Below the pieces are notes generated by a model, which worked only from the letters and a program-made list of their open reading frames with translations, ran no database searches and was not told where the DNA came from. A stretch of 64,000 nucleotides of DNA from Planctomycetota bacterium (lineage in GTDB: Bacteria; Planctomycetota; Planctomycetia; Pirellulales; Lacipirellulaceae): the NCBI GenBank assembly GCA_029259915.1, contig JAJDED010000011.1, forward strand, positions 179,683-243,682, given 5' to 3'. Position numbers and translations under genes: made by a program. Below, in pieces: positions 1 through 8,071 of this stretch; position 1 is the first letter of the stretch, and every line of letters begins with the position of its first letter.

Positions 1-221
1 TCGTAGTGCGAGTAGAGTTTTTCCAAAGCCATCACGTCGGGCCGTAGCGATTCAATCACATCGGCAACTCCGGCGTAGATTTCCTGAATTTTCTCATGGA
101 GCGACCCGCGCGATTTCCCGCGCACCACCCCCGCCTCCACGAGCTTCGGCTGACGCCCATCGACGTCCAGCATCCCGTAGCCGGTGATGTTCAATCCAGG
201 ATCAATGCCAAGAATACGCAT
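1..221 (-). CDS. ruvC: RuvC Holliday junction endonuclease, 3' end cut by window
   Basis: This is the 5' part of a RuvC gene, running off the left edge on the minus strand. The first 73 residues are visible. They open with MRILGIDPGLNITGYG, the standard RuvC start with the first catalytic Asp in IDPG, and continue through VVRGKSRGSLHEKI to ALEKLYSHYE, where the conserved second acidic residue (ALEK) sits. RuvC cuts four-way junctions at the end of homologous recombination together with RuvAB. The ATG at 221 is the natural start. The remaining catalytic residues lie outside the window, so integrity cannot be judged. Confidence 0.93.
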   Translation of the reverse strand, partial: MRILGIDPGLNITGYGMLDVDGRQPKLVEAGVVRGKSRGSLHEKIQEIYAGVADVIESLRPDVMALEKLYSHY

Positions 222-256
222 CCTTGATTCTTCTGAAATATCCAATTATTCAACTA

Positions 257-541
257 TCAAAGTTGTTTGAGCAGTCGTTCGTAATCGGCGTGTATGCCGA
301 TCTAAAACCAGACAATGGTGTTCCTATCGATAACACCTACTGCTCGGTACTTGATATTGACGCGAACAGAATAAATGGGCAATTGCGAATGGACTTTCTT
401 AAACCGTAGGCCAGGATGCTCCTGGTTCTCGCGAAAAAGACGATAGGCAGTTGCAGCCTGCTGTTGAACCTCGTTCGGTATGTTCGCAAGAGCCTCTCGG
501 AATTTTTTCGTCGTTTTTGAGATCGTGATTCTAGGGTTCAT
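257..541 (-). pseudogene. RelE/ParE-family toxin interrupted by an amber codon
   Basis: The gene starts with an ATG at 541 that overlaps the antitoxin stop (ATGA). It encodes MNPRITISKTTKKFREAL and a typical RelE-fold core (FRENQEHPGLRFKKV, YSVRVNIKYRAVGV, TIVWF). Translation stops at a TAG at 304-302, giving 79 residues. The same frame stays open past this stop for IGIHADYERLLKQL and ends at a TGA at 259-257. In RelE/ParE relatives the usual tail is VWFWIGxHxDYERLL, so the TAG sits exactly where a Trp (TGG) is expected. I infer a one-base nonsense change that removes the conserved C-terminal His/Asp/Tyr segment. The toxin is probably inactive or weakened unless the amber is read through. Confidence 0.75.
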
Positions 542-756
542 AGCCGATCAGGATCGAGCGGTTTCGTTTTACCGGCGCGATGCTCCGCAAGTGCTTCTTC
601 GGCTAGTTTTTCCAATAAGTCGCCTGAATTTTGGAAAAGTGCGTCCCAATGTCGCTCCGATTCCAACTCGGTCAGAAGCCAATTGGCCAAAGCATTCTGC
701 TGGTCAGCAGAGAGCTCAGTGGCTTTCTCGAAGGCTTTTTGAAGTAAGTCGGTCAT
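538..756 (-). CDS. Antitoxin-like small protein paired with the RelE-type toxin
   Basis: This is a 72-residue acidic protein with no recognised catalytic motif. It is rich in Glu, Ala and Leu (KATELSADQQNALANWLLTELESERHW) and is predicted mostly helical, with a Pro-containing tail (KTKPLDPDRL). It lies directly upstream of the RelE-type ORF and overlaps it by ATGA, the usual antitoxin-then-toxin order. The length and composition match the small antitoxins often paired with RelE/ParE toxins in planctomycetes and cyanobacteria. It carries no obvious ribbon-helix-helix or HTH signature, so the DNA-binding part is uncertain. A TATAAT box inside a small palindrome lies about 50 bp upstream. Confidence 0.65.
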   Translation of the reverse strand: MTDLLQKAFEKATELSADQQNALANWLLTELESERHWDALFQNSGDLLEKLAEEALAEHRAGKTKPLDPDRL

Positions 757-803
757 CGCGTCTCTTTTAGCTCGTTCACGTGAACTCTAATGTCACTCGA
801 CCT

Positions 804-819
804 GTATTATACCCAATAC
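804..819 (-). promoter_or_regulatory. Promoter -10 and candidate operator of the TA pair
   Basis: On the minus strand a perfect TATAAT (plus 806-811) lies within the inverted repeat GTATT-ATACCC-AATAC (804-819). Transcription would start near 799, giving a leader of about 43 nt before the antitoxin ATG at 756. No good -35 is seen. A palindrome over the -10 fits the autorepression usual for type II TA operons, but this is inference. Confidence 0.45.
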
Positions 820-908
820 AAAAGTCACAGGGTAGTTTTGCAGCGTTAAAGTGAATTTGAGGCTTGGGATGCACTGAAAATCATTTTCTACTTCCGAAAA
901 GCAGCCAA

Positions 909-2666
909 TCAACTTCGGGTCCATTCGGTGCCGCCGGGGCGATCTTCCAACGTGACGTCGATTGTCGCCAAACGATCGCGAATCGTGTCGGACGTTGCGA
1001 AATCTTTGTTCGCCCGCGCGGTTTGCCGAAGCGCGATCAGCAGTTGCATCAGCCCTTCGAGCGATCCGGCGTCTCCGCCGGTCCATTCGGTGCCGCCGCC
1101 GCGATCTTCCAACGCAATGCCAAGTGGTCCGATGCCGTCTCGGATGGCATCGGCTGTGGTAAAGTTTTTGTTCGCCCGAGCTTCGGCCCGCAAGTCGATC
1201 AGCAGTTGCATCACCGGGTCCAACAATTCGTCCCCGCCGCCGCTGTCCTGCGGTGGATGCGAAAAGATTCCCAGGATTGCGGAAAGTTCTTTGAGCGTGG
1301 TCAGCATTTTTTCGAGTGAAACGATGGCTGCCGAATCGTTCTTTCCGCCATCTTCCAGGTTCGCCTGATCGCAAAACTTGTTGATGATCTTGGCCAATTC
1401 GAACAGTTCGCCGATGGCGCCGCCCGTGTTAAAATCGTCGTCCATCGCGGTGAGAAATTTTTCACGGCAGGTGGCTGCGGCCTTTAGCACATCATCGTTG
1501 CCTGGTTCGATCGCACCGGCTTCCCGGGTGCTTGGCGATTCTATCGCGTAAAAATCTTTCCCGGTGATGCGGTGGTAGCGTTTGAACAGTCGGTAAAAGC
1601 CGTCGAGTCCGCTGCCCGCCTCTTCGATAGCCGGTTCGTTGAAGAGAACCGTACTCCGGTAATGGGTTCGCAGCAGGAAAAAGCGAATCCGCTCGCCGCC
1701 TTGGCGTGCGATCAAGTCGGCAAGTCCTCCGGCACCTTTCGAGCGACTCATCTTACCGCTGGCCTGCTCGTCTGCCGAGGATTTGCGATCGCGTTCGCCG
1801 CGTCCACCGACTTTCCCAGCGGCGCTCGACGCCCGCAGCAGGCCGTTGTGCGCCCAATACGTGACCATCGGCTTGCTGTGGCAGCATTCGCTTTGGGCGA
1901 TTTCGTTTTCGTGATGGGGGAACACCAAATCGAGCCCGCCGCCGTGGATGTCGAATGTTTCGCCCAACAATTTTTTGCTCATCGCGGAGCATTCGATATG
2001 CCAACCCGGCCGACCGTTGCCCCAGGGGCTTTCCCAGGCCGGTTCGCCCGGCTTGGCCGATTTCCAAAGAGCAAAGTCGGCCAGCCCGCGCTTACGCTCG
2101 GCCGTACCTCCGCCTTCGCCCTGCATAGAATCGACGCTACGGTTGCTCAGCTTGCCATAGTTCGTGTCTTTGGCGACGTCAAAATAAACGTCTCCAGCCG
2201 ACTCGTACGCAAATCCTTCGTCGACCAGTGCCTTTACGAAACCAATAATCTCGTCCATGCAATCGGTGGCACGGGGGAAATGGTCGATCTGATCGACGCC
2301 CAGCGCGGAGAGATTGTCGTTGTAATCCTTGATATTTTCCTCAGCCACTTCGAGCATCGAGATGCCCCGCTCGTTGGCTTTGTTGATCAGCTTATCGTCG
2401 ACGTCGGTGATATTGACGACCCAGGTGACATCGTAGCCACAGTAAGTGAGATAGCGTTTGATGCAATCGAAGATCACCGGCCCGACCATGTGGCCAATGT
2501 GTGCTTTGTCGTACACCGTGGGGCCGCAAAGGTAGATCCCCACCTTGCCGGCTTGCACGGTGCGGAATGGTTCCTTTTTCTTACTTAATGTGTTGTAGGC
2601 GTGCAGTGTCGGATGGGGGTCGGAGAGCGTGGCCATTTCAAGTTTTGCTTGGGTGGTAGTAGTCAT
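909..2666 (-). CDS. cysS: Cysteinyl-tRNA synthetase with duplicated C-terminal segment
   Basis: It charges tRNA-Cys with cysteine. Class I signatures are present: [15 protein letters not shown] (HIGH box and first zinc Cys), GWHIECSAM and [10 protein letters not shown] (zinc site), and GKMSRSKG as the KMSKS loop. The protein is about 585 residues, against roughly 460-490 for most bacterial CysRS. The extra length has two sources: an insertion of about 30 hydrophilic residues just before the KMSKS loop, and a tandem repeat of the terminal helix segment ([17 protein letters not shown]...[10 protein letters not shown], then [17 protein letters not shown]...[10 protein letters not shown]). I chose the ATG at 2666; a GTG at 2675 is possible. 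It follows ispF by a few bases on the same strand, so the two are probably cotranscribed. Confidence 0.95.
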   Translation of the reverse strand: MTTTTQAKLEMATLSDPHPTLHAYNTLSKKKEPFRTVQAGKVGIYLCGPTVYDKAHIGHMVGPVIFDCIKRYLTYCGYDVTWVVNITDVDDKLINKANERGISMLEVAEENIKDYNDNLSALGVDQIDHFPRATDCMDEIIGFVKALVDEGFAYESAGDVYFDVAKDTNYGKLSNRSVDSMQGEGGGTAERKRGLADFALWKSAKPGEPAWESPWGNGRPGWHIECSAMSKKLLGETFDIHGGGLDLVFPHHENEIAQSECCHSKPMVTYWAHNGLLRASSAAGKVGGRGERDRKSSADEQASGKMSRSKGAGGLADLIARQGGERIRFFLLRTHYRSTVLFNEPAIEEAGSGLDGFYRLFKRYHRITGKDFYAIESPSTREAGAIEPGNDDVLKAAATCREKFLTAMDDDFNTGGAIGELFELAKIINKFCDQANLEDGGKNDSAAIVSLEKMLTTLKELSAILGIFSHPPQDSGGGDELLDPVMQLLIDLRAEARANKNFTTADAIRDGIGPLGIALEDRGGGTEWTGGDAGSLEGLMQLLIALRQTARANKDFATSDTIRDRLATIDVTLEDRPGGTEWTRS

Positions 2667-2675
2667 GGATAGCAC

Positions 2676-3167
2676 TTAATCGGTTTTCTCTAGTAGCACG
2701 ATCGCTCGCGCTTGAATCAGTTGTTGTAAGCCGACGGGACCGATGCCCTCGCCGGTTTTGGCTTTGACATTCACGCAATCGATTTCGAGCGAAAGCAACT
2801 CGGCCAATCGGTTTCGGATCGGCAGTTTGTGGGGGGCAAGTCGAGGTTGTTGGGCGGAGACCACACAATCGAGATTCACGACTGCAAACCCCGCGGATTC
2901 AACCTGCTCGGAAGCCAGTCGCAGCATCTCGGCGGAGTCGCGGCCTTGGTTGGCTGGGTCGGTGTCGGGGAACAGCTCGCCAATGTCGGGCAAACTTGCC
3001 GCTCCCAGCAGGGCGTCGGTTACTGCGTGCAACAGCACATCGGCGTCGCTGTGTCCGACGGCATGCCGGTCGTGGGGGATGGTAACACCGCCCAGCCGCA
3101 ACGGTCCGCCCGATTCGAGACGGTGGCTGTCTTCGCCAATGCCAATTCTCAGCTTGGTGGTACTCAA
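2676..3167 (-). CDS. ispF: 2-C-methyl-D-erythritol 2,4-cyclodiphosphate synthase
   Basis: IspF catalyses the cyclisation step of the MEP isoprenoid pathway. The family motifs are clear: GEDSHRL (metal-binding Asp and His), GHSDADVLLHAVTDALLGA (metal His and the family signature), DIGELFPDTDP, and KAKTGEGIGPVG near the end. The open frame runs further upstream to 3362, but that part lies in a palindromic repeat and is not IspF-like. The best start is the TTG at 3167, just after a GAGGAG, which gives 163 residues, the usual family size. The Shine-Dalgarno spacing is short, so the exact start is uncertain. It is followed directly by cysS. Confidence 0.9.
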   Translation of the reverse strand: MSTTKLRIGIGEDSHRLESGGPLRLGGVTIPHDRHAVGHSDADVLLHAVTDALLGAASLPDIGELFPDTDPANQGRDSAEMLRLASEQVESAGFAVVNLDCVVSAQQPRLAPHKLPIRNRLAELLSLEIDCVNVKAKTGEGIGPVGLQQLIQARAIVLLEKTD

Positions 3168-3249
3168 ATCTCCTCGCTTAGTTATAGAGTTATCCTGTTG
3201 AGCAAGAGCAATGCTGTAATATGGCCTATGGCTACAAGCAAGAGTAATA

Positions 3250-3338
3250 GCCACAAAAAAACACGAAGAGTCACGAAAAGGATGAAAACATAAAATAAAT
3301 CCTAAATCATTTTTGCGACTTTTTGTGTTTTTCGTGGC
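3250..3338. repeat. Palindromic repeat, GCCACAAAA family, copy 1
   Basis: An imperfect inverted repeat lies between ispF and the next gene. The left arm begins GCCACAAAAAAACACGAAGA and the right arm ends CTTTTTGTGTTTTTCGTGGC. A second copy lies at 52387-52467. Both copies are followed by ATAGAAAATCTTT and TGTCG, so the shared unit extends beyond the hairpin. It is non-coding. Confidence 0.8.
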
Positions 3339-3423
3339 GATAGAAAATCTTTCTTGTCGCACAAGGAATCTGACTGCAAACAGGCCAGAGGCTTACGCGG
3401 ATTATACTACTGCCCGCCCAGCT

Positions 3424-4299
3424 TCACAACGCGGGTCCGGCCTGTGGCCTGGCGGCCATGTCGATCCAAACGTGCGTGGATTCCGAGGCTGGCGTTGGCA
3501 GCCGGACTTCAAGACGGGCGCCGTGGGCTAACGCTTGGACGACTTTTACCTTGGCGTCGAATCCGGGCAGTGGCTCGGCCTCGATCTCCGGTAAATGGGC
3601 AACCGGCGGACAAAACCCAACGTGCAAGACCGCTCTTCGTTCACCCGGTTGAAAATCCGCACGCAGCGACCCATAAATCACTTCGCCAACATCCTCGTCT
3701 CGCACACGAAACAACTGTTGGACGATCTCCTCAGCCTGGCTCAGTTTGTCGGCAACGGGATCGGTAAAACGGATGGTCGCGATTTCTTCGGTTCCTTCGT
3801 CGGGTTCCTCGGCCAGTTTGAGAAGAGTTCCGCCCGAGTCGAAAAACGATTGCCGCCAAAATGTGTCCGCCACTAGCAACGGAAGCCAGATCAACCATTC
3901 GCTGGTGCGGCTCCCAGGATAGCAACACCCGATCGCTAGTAACGGGAGAGCCAACGAGGAGCCGAAGCCCACCAAGCGGCCCCCCCAAACATTTACGCGA
4001 GAATCTTCGAGAGGATGGTTTTGGCGAAGCGGAAATACTCTTCGCCAGGCAATCCGCGTACACGATGCTGCTGCGGTTGCCACCAGCGCCGTGAGCAACA
4101 CCATGCCGAGCGGTAGATTCTGGCTCAAAGCGCCCGCAAGTCGGCGTCCGACAATCAGCGCTCCCACCCCGTTAAGCAGCCCGACGACAGTCAGGGCTGT
4201 GACGAACGTGGTGTTTTGCGGTAAACGCCGTGGAGCGGGCGCGAGTTCATTGCGCACAGATTGCGATACATTCGCAGCAAGTGAATAGCTAGCGGACAT
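3424..4299 (-). CDS. Hypothetical membrane protein
   Basis: I do not recognise this 291-residue protein. It has hydrophobic segments near residues 30-50 (TFVTALTVVGLLNGVGALIV), 65-85 (LGMVLLTALVATAAA) and 110-150 (GFGSSLALPLLAIGC, then WLIWLPLLVADTFW), so three or four membrane spans are likely. A soluble, Pro-rich acidic domain of about 130 residues follows and ends VRLPTPASESTHVWIDMAARP. No enzyme motif is visible. The ATG at 4299 is the first ATG in frame. It lies downstream of metK on the same strand with a gap of about 100 bp. Confidence 0.7.
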   Translation of the reverse strand: MSASYSLAANVSQSVRNELAPAPRRLPQNTTFVTALTVVGLLNGVGALIVGRRLAGALSQNLPLGMVLLTALVATAAASCTRIAWRRVFPLRQNHPLEDSRVNVWGGRLVGFGSSLALPLLAIGCCYPGSRTSEWLIWLPLLVADTFWRQSFFDSGGTLLKLAEEPDEGTEEIATIRFTDPVADKLSQAEEIVQQLFRVRDEDVGEVIYGSLRADFQPGERRAVLHVGFCPPVAHLPEIEAEPLPGFDAKVKVVQALAHGARLEVRLPTPASESTHVWIDMAARPQAGPAL

Positions 4300-4400
4300 C
4301 AATTCATCGCAAAATGGTGCAGGTGCCAGAAGGAATAACAGCCCCCAAGCATACCGTTCCCGGGCAATTTCGCCCTACACCAATTGATTCGCGACGCTAG

Positions 4401-5585
4401 CTACGTCGTAGCAGCCGTTTGTCCGGCGGCTTCGGCCAGCTTGGCTGCCTGATCGGTTTTTTCCCAGGTAAATTCTGGTTCGCTGCGTCCGAAATGTCCG
4501 CCGGCTGCCGTTTTGCGGAAAATGGGGCGGCGCAACTGAAGATGCTCGATAATTCCCGCGGGAGTGAGCGGAAAAATTTCGCGTACCAATTCGCAAATCC
4601 GCGCATCATCCACACGGCCTGTGCCTTCGGTATCGACGCGGATGCTGACCGGCTCGGAAACGCCAATGGCGTAGGCCAACTGCACTTCGCAGCGATCGGC
4701 AAGCTCCGCAGCAACGATGTTCTTTGCAACATAACGGGCCATGTAGGCAGCGCTGCGGTCCACCTTGGTGGGGTCCTTGCCACTGAACGCTCCGCCGCCG
4801 TGCCGACCCCAACCGCCGTAGGTGTCGACAATAATCTTCCGGCCCGTCAAACCGCAATCGCCATGCGGTCCGCCCACCACAAATCGGCCGGTCGGATTGA
4901 TGTGGTAGGTGATGTCGCCACCTGCCAACTCGGCGGGAAGCTCCGGCTTGATGATTTTTTCGATGATGAAATCGTGAATTTCCTTATTCTCTACGTCGGG
5001 ACTGTGTTGCGTGGAAACTACCACAGTATCGATTCTCACCGGCGTGTTGCCATCGTATTCCACCGTGACTTGGCTCTTGCTGTCGGGCCGCAGCCAGTCG
5101 ACTTCGTTATTCTGGCGCGCTTTGGTCAGCCGATTGAGAATCCGATGTGACAACGCGATCGGCAGCGGCATCAACTCGGGCGTGTCGTTACAAGCGTAGC
5201 CAAACATGAGTCCCTGGTCGCCCGCTCCGACATCCTTGCCCGTAGAACCATCTTCGTCGACGCCCATGGCAATGTCGGGGCTCTGTTCGTCGATCGCTAC
5301 TAGTACTGCACAGTGGTCGGCGCTAATTCCCATCGAAGAATCGGTATAGCCCACTTCGCGAATCACTTCGCGGACGATCTTTTGCATGTCGACATACGCT
5401 TCGGTAGTAATCTCGCCGGCGATCATGACGACGCCAGTCGTGACCATCGTTTCGCAGGCAACGCGGCTGTGGGGGTCTTGGGCAAACAGTGCGTCCAAAA
5501 CGCCGTCGGAAATCTGATCGGCCAGTTTGTCGGGATGGCCCATGCTGACAGCTTCGCTAGTGAAGAGAAATTTTCCAGATGCCAC
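4401..5585 (-). CDS. metK: S-adenosylmethionine synthetase
   Basis: MetK makes S-adenosylmethionine from ATP and methionine. The motifs are complete: [20 protein letters not shown] at the N terminus, [12 protein letters not shown] (ATP-binding signature), [21 protein letters not shown], and [19 protein letters not shown] (phosphate loop). The open frame extends to 5819, but the 78 extra codons are not MetK-like. A GTG at 5585 sits 8 nt after AGGAG and gives 394 residues, the normal size, so I chose it. The leader between 5586 and about 5810 can form a pseudoknot and is annotated separately. Confidence 0.96.
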   Translation of the reverse strand: MASGKFLFTSEAVSMGHPDKLADQISDGVLDALFAQDPHSRVACETMVTTGVVMIAGEITTEAYVDMQKIVREVIREVGYTDSSMGISADHCAVLVAIDEQSPDIAMGVDEDGSTGKDVGAGDQGLMFGYACNDTPELMPLPIALSHRILNRLTKARQNNEVDWLRPDSKSQVTVEYDGNTPVRIDTVVVSTQHSPDVENKEIHDFIIEKIIKPELPAELAGGDITYHINPTGRFVVGGPHGDCGLTGRKIIVDTYGGWGRHGGGAFSGKDPTKVDRSAAYMARYVAKNIVAAELADRCEVQLAYAIGVSEPVSIRVDTEGTGRVDDARICELVREIFPLTPAGIIEHLQLRRPIFRKTAAGGHFGRSEPEFTWEKTDQAAKLAEAAGQTAATT

Positions 5586-5753
5586 GTCGATATCTCCTGA
5601 AAGGACTATGAGCAATGATTCATTGCAAAAAGGAACGATAGGATCCCAGCGTTTGCCGCCGGTCGCATCGGAATCCGGTAAACCCAATCCGAAGCGAATT
5701 TCCCAGTATATGTCACCGGAGCATGGCTGTTCAACCAGTTCTCTACATTCATC

Positions 5754-5803
5754 TTGGGCCCGAGCCGGGGCAGACACAATGGACGGGCCCAACCTGGGGC
5801 TCG
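5754..5803 (-). promoter_or_regulatory. Pseudoknot-capable leader upstream of metK
   Basis: On the minus strand, two helices interleave about 170-220 nt upstream of the metK GTG. Stem 1 pairs CGAGCC (plus 5798-5803) with GGCTCG (plus 5761-5766). Stem 2 pairs TTGGGCCCG (plus 5784-5792) with CGGGCCCAA (plus 5754-5762). The 5' and 3' halves alternate, which is the order of an H-type pseudoknot; two bases are shared between the stems. The position before metK suggests SAM-responsive control. However, the sequence does not match the SAM-I, SAM-II or SAH consensus as I know them. Confidence 0.35.
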
Positions 5804-5883
5804 AATCTCCCCTAGGCACACAGATTCTGGCAGCGATAATGGCGTTTTCATGTTTTTGTCATCTCGCTTGCATAGGGTTTTCC

Positions 5884-6003
5884 ATGGCTCGTTGGCCCCG
5901 TCATGTATGGACTTCGCTTTTTACCTACGGCGTGATATTCGTCGCTTTTCCCATGCTCTGCCTGTTGGCCTACGCTTGGGTGCAGCAGTGGTGGATTTTT
6001 TGA
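5884..6003 (+). CDS. Small single-span membrane protein
   Basis: This is a 39-residue ORF: a basic, Trp-containing start (MARWPRHVWTSLF) followed by one hydrophobic stretch (YGVIFVAFPMLCLLAYAWV) and the end QQWWIF. It stops at 6003, immediately before the ATG of the pyrophosphorylase gene, which suggests translational coupling. An in-frame ATG at 5839 would give 54 residues. There is no homology that I recognise. The positive-inside N terminus and the coupling are the reasons to take it as a real small protein. Confidence 0.4.
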   Translation: MARWPRHVWTSLFTYGVIFVAFPMLCLLAYAWVQQWWIF

Positions 6004-7428
6004 ATGACAGCAGACGAACAACATCAACAGCTTCTGGCAAAGCTCGAGCCGTTTGGGCAACAACACGTTTTGCAATTTTGGGAAGAGCTTTCCCCCGGCG
6101 AGCGCGACGAGTTGGCCGACCAGGTTGCGGCGCTGGATCTGGCGTTGATCGACGCGTTGCATCGGGGCGAGGTGGATCAGCCCGATTGGGGTGAACTTTC
6201 GCGGCGAGCCGAGCCCCCCGCCGTGGTGCGTTTGGCTGAGCAAGTAGGCGGCAGTGTTTCGGAGTCGCATGCAGCCGCTGCGCGACAGCGGGGCGAACAA
6301 GCACTCGCCGCGGGCGAGGTGGGTGTTCTGCTCACCGCCGGAGGGCAGGGGAGTCGGCTGGGGTTCGATTTGCCCAAAAGCATGTATCCCATCGGGCCAA
6401 TTTCGCAAGCTTCGCTGTTGGAAATCCACGTCGCCAAGGTCCGCGCCCTGGCCAAACGCTACGGGAAGGCGATTCCGTTGTATCTGATGACCAGTCCCGC
6501 GACCCATGCCGATACGGTCCGCTTCATCGAAGAGAACCAACGCTTTGGCCTGGCTGAGTCGGATTTGTTTGTGTTCTGCCAAGGAACGATGCCGGCCGTT
6601 GATATTCAGTCGGGGAAACTTTTGCTGGGCAAAAAACATCGGTTGTTTCAAAGCCCCGACGGGCATGGGGGGACGGTTGCCGCGTTGGCGGCGAGCGGCG
6701 CATTGGAGGATATGCGACGGCGTGGCATCCAAAGTTTATTCTATCTACAGGTTGACAATCCTCTGGTGCCGATCGGCGATCCGGAACTGCTGGGGTACCA
6801 TTTGCTCGCCGAGTCGGAACTCACCTCAGTCGCGGTTGCCAAACAGACCCCAGAAGACAAACTCGGCGTATTCGCAAAGATCGACGGACAGATGCACGTG
6901 ATCGAATACAGCGATTTGCCGGACGAGATTGCCGAACTGCGCGATGCTCATGGAGAGCTAAAAATTTGGGCTGGCAGCATCGCGGTACACGTGTTTGCGA
7001 CCAAACTGTTTGAACGTGTGCAGACGCAAGCAGATTCATTGCCACAGCACATTGCGCGCAAACTGGTGCCCCACTTGGGGCCGTCTGGCACGCTTGTTTC
7101 GCCCACGGAGCCGAATGCCTTGAAGTTCGAGAAGTTCATCTTCGATCTCCTTCCAAAAGCGACGAATCCGGTTGTCGTGGAGTTAGCAGAGGAAGCTTGC
7201 TTCGGTCCGCTCAAGAATGCCCCAGGCGCGGAAAAGGATACTGCCGAGTATGTCCAGCAAATGATGCTCGCGCAACATCGGCGTTGGCTCGAGGCGGCGG
7301 GGGCGCGTTTGGCACCAGGCGTCAAAGTCGAAATCAGCCCATCGTTCGCACTTGATGCAGTAGGAGTCGCCGAGCGGATTGAGCCAGGCCAAACTTTCGA
7401 GACTTCCCAGTTCCTGTCGGGCGATTGA
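6004..7428 (+). CDS. UDP-N-acetylglucosamine/UDP-sugar pyrophosphorylase, eukaryote-like (UDPGP family)
   Basis: The 474-residue protein belongs to the UAP1/AGX-like uridylyltransferases, which join UTP and a sugar-1-phosphate to give a UDP-sugar. Diagnostic motifs are LLTAGGQGSRLGFDLPKSMYPIG (nucleotide-binding loop), PLYLMTSPATHADT, FCQGTMPAVD, SPDGHGG and YLQVDNPLVPIGDP (metal-binding Asp). An N-terminal helical region (about residues 1-100) precedes the Rossmann core, as in eukaryotic UAP. It differs from the bacterial GlmU type. GlcNAc-1-P is the likeliest substrate, but glucose-1-P or GalNAc-1-P cannot be excluded. It sits just after a small membrane ORF and just before a CYTH gene. Confidence 0.88.
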   Translation: MTADEQHQQLLAKLEPFGQQHVLQFWEELSPGERDELADQVAALDLALIDALHRGEVDQPDWGELSRRAEPPAVVRLAEQVGGSVSESHAAAARQRGEQALAAGEVGVLLTAGGQGSRLGFDLPKSMYPIGPISQASLLEIHVAKVRALAKRYGKAIPLYLMTSPATHADTVRFIEENQRFGLAESDLFVFCQGTMPAVDIQSGKLLLGKKHRLFQSPDGHGGTVAALAASGALEDMRRRGIQSLFYLQVDNPLVPIGDPELLGYHLLAESELTSVAVAKQTPEDKLGVFAKIDGQMHVIEYSDLPDEIAELRDAHGELKIWAGSIAVHVFATKLFERVQTQADSLPQHIARKLVPHLGPSGTLVSPTEPNALKFEKFIFDLLPKATNPVVVELAEEACFGPLKNAPGAEKDTAEYVQQMMLAQHRRWLEAAGARLAPGVKVEISPSFALDAVGVAERIEPGQTFETSQFLSGD

Positions 7429-7432
7429 CGTG

Positions 7433-7996
7433 ATGCACTACGAAGTCGAACAAAAATATCGGGCGGTCGACGTGGAGGCGATTCTCAAGCAGCTTGAGGA
7501 TTGGGGTGTTGCCGACTTGGTGACGCAACGGCAGGTCGACACCTACTTCGCGCATCCCAACCGAGATTTCGCCGCGACCGACGAAGCACTGCGGATTCGT
7601 CAAGTGGGGGAGTCCAACGTCATCACTTACAAGGGCCCCAAGATCGACGCGACGACCAAAACGCGCCGTGAACTGGAACTCGCCATCGCCGAGGGCACCA
7701 CGGCGGCTGAGCATGGTGGCGCACTTTTCGAGGCATTGGGTTTTCGCTCGGTGGCAGAAGTCTCGAAAACTCGGCGATCGGTTCAAGTCGAGCGAGCAGG
7801 CCACACTGTCGAAATTTCTCTCGACGAAGTCGACCGGTTGGGCGTCTTTACAGAACTGGAAATAGTGGTTGCCAGCAAAGAGGAACTTCCGCCGGCGCGA
7901 GAGATACTCGCTAGCGTGGCCCAGGAGTTGCGGCTTACGGAAGTCGAACGCCGCAGTTATCTCGAACTGTTGCTGGCGCAATCTGCTGTGGAATGA
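7433..7996 (+). CDS. CYTH-domain protein (class IV adenylate cyclase / triphosphatase type)
   Basis: A 187-residue CYTH fold protein. It opens MHYEVEQKYR, where the ExExK motif is EVEQK, and has the other strands of the tunnel: VDTYFAHPNRDF, ALRIRQVG, ITYKGPK, RRELELAI, KTRRSVQVE and EISLDEVDRLGVFTELE. The fold binds triphosphate groups and divalent metal. Members include CyaB-type adenylate cyclases, thiamine triphosphatases and inorganic triphosphatases, and the sequence alone does not say which. The VDTYF and DEVxxLGxFxELE motifs are most like the CyaB/AC-IV subgroup. It starts 4 bp after the pyrophosphorylase stop, so the two are probably cotranscribed. Confidence 0.85.
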   Translation: MHYEVEQKYRAVDVEAILKQLEDWGVADLVTQRQVDTYFAHPNRDFAATDEALRIRQVGESNVITYKGPKIDATTKTRRELELAIAEGTTAAEHGGALFEALGFRSVAEVSKTRRSVQVERAGHTVEISLDEVDRLGVFTELEIVVASKEELPPAREILASVAQELRLTEVERRSYLELLLAQSAVE

Positions 7997-8071
7997 CGGG
8001 GGGAACTGAACTTTCGCCCCTTTCGCCAATTTGCCATACTTCGCACCGATTGATTAGTTCTTTAAGAACTG

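Noticed and set aside
1572..2588. Plus-strand 338-codon open frame
   Set aside because: It is antisense to cysS, whose HIGH and KMSKS motifs are intact on the other strand; the frame is open only because of the GC-rich codon pattern.
5790..5815. T-arm-like sequence GGGGCTCGAATCTCCCC, possible tRNA or tmRNA
   Set aside because: No matching acceptor, D or anticodon arm exists around it and the 3' end is not followed by a CCA-compatible stem; more likely part of the metK leader structure.
5586..5819. N-terminal extension of MetK in the same frame
   Set aside because: The 78 extra codons are unlike any MetK, have no ribosome site, and lie in a structured leader; GTG 5585 with AGGAG gives the normal protein.
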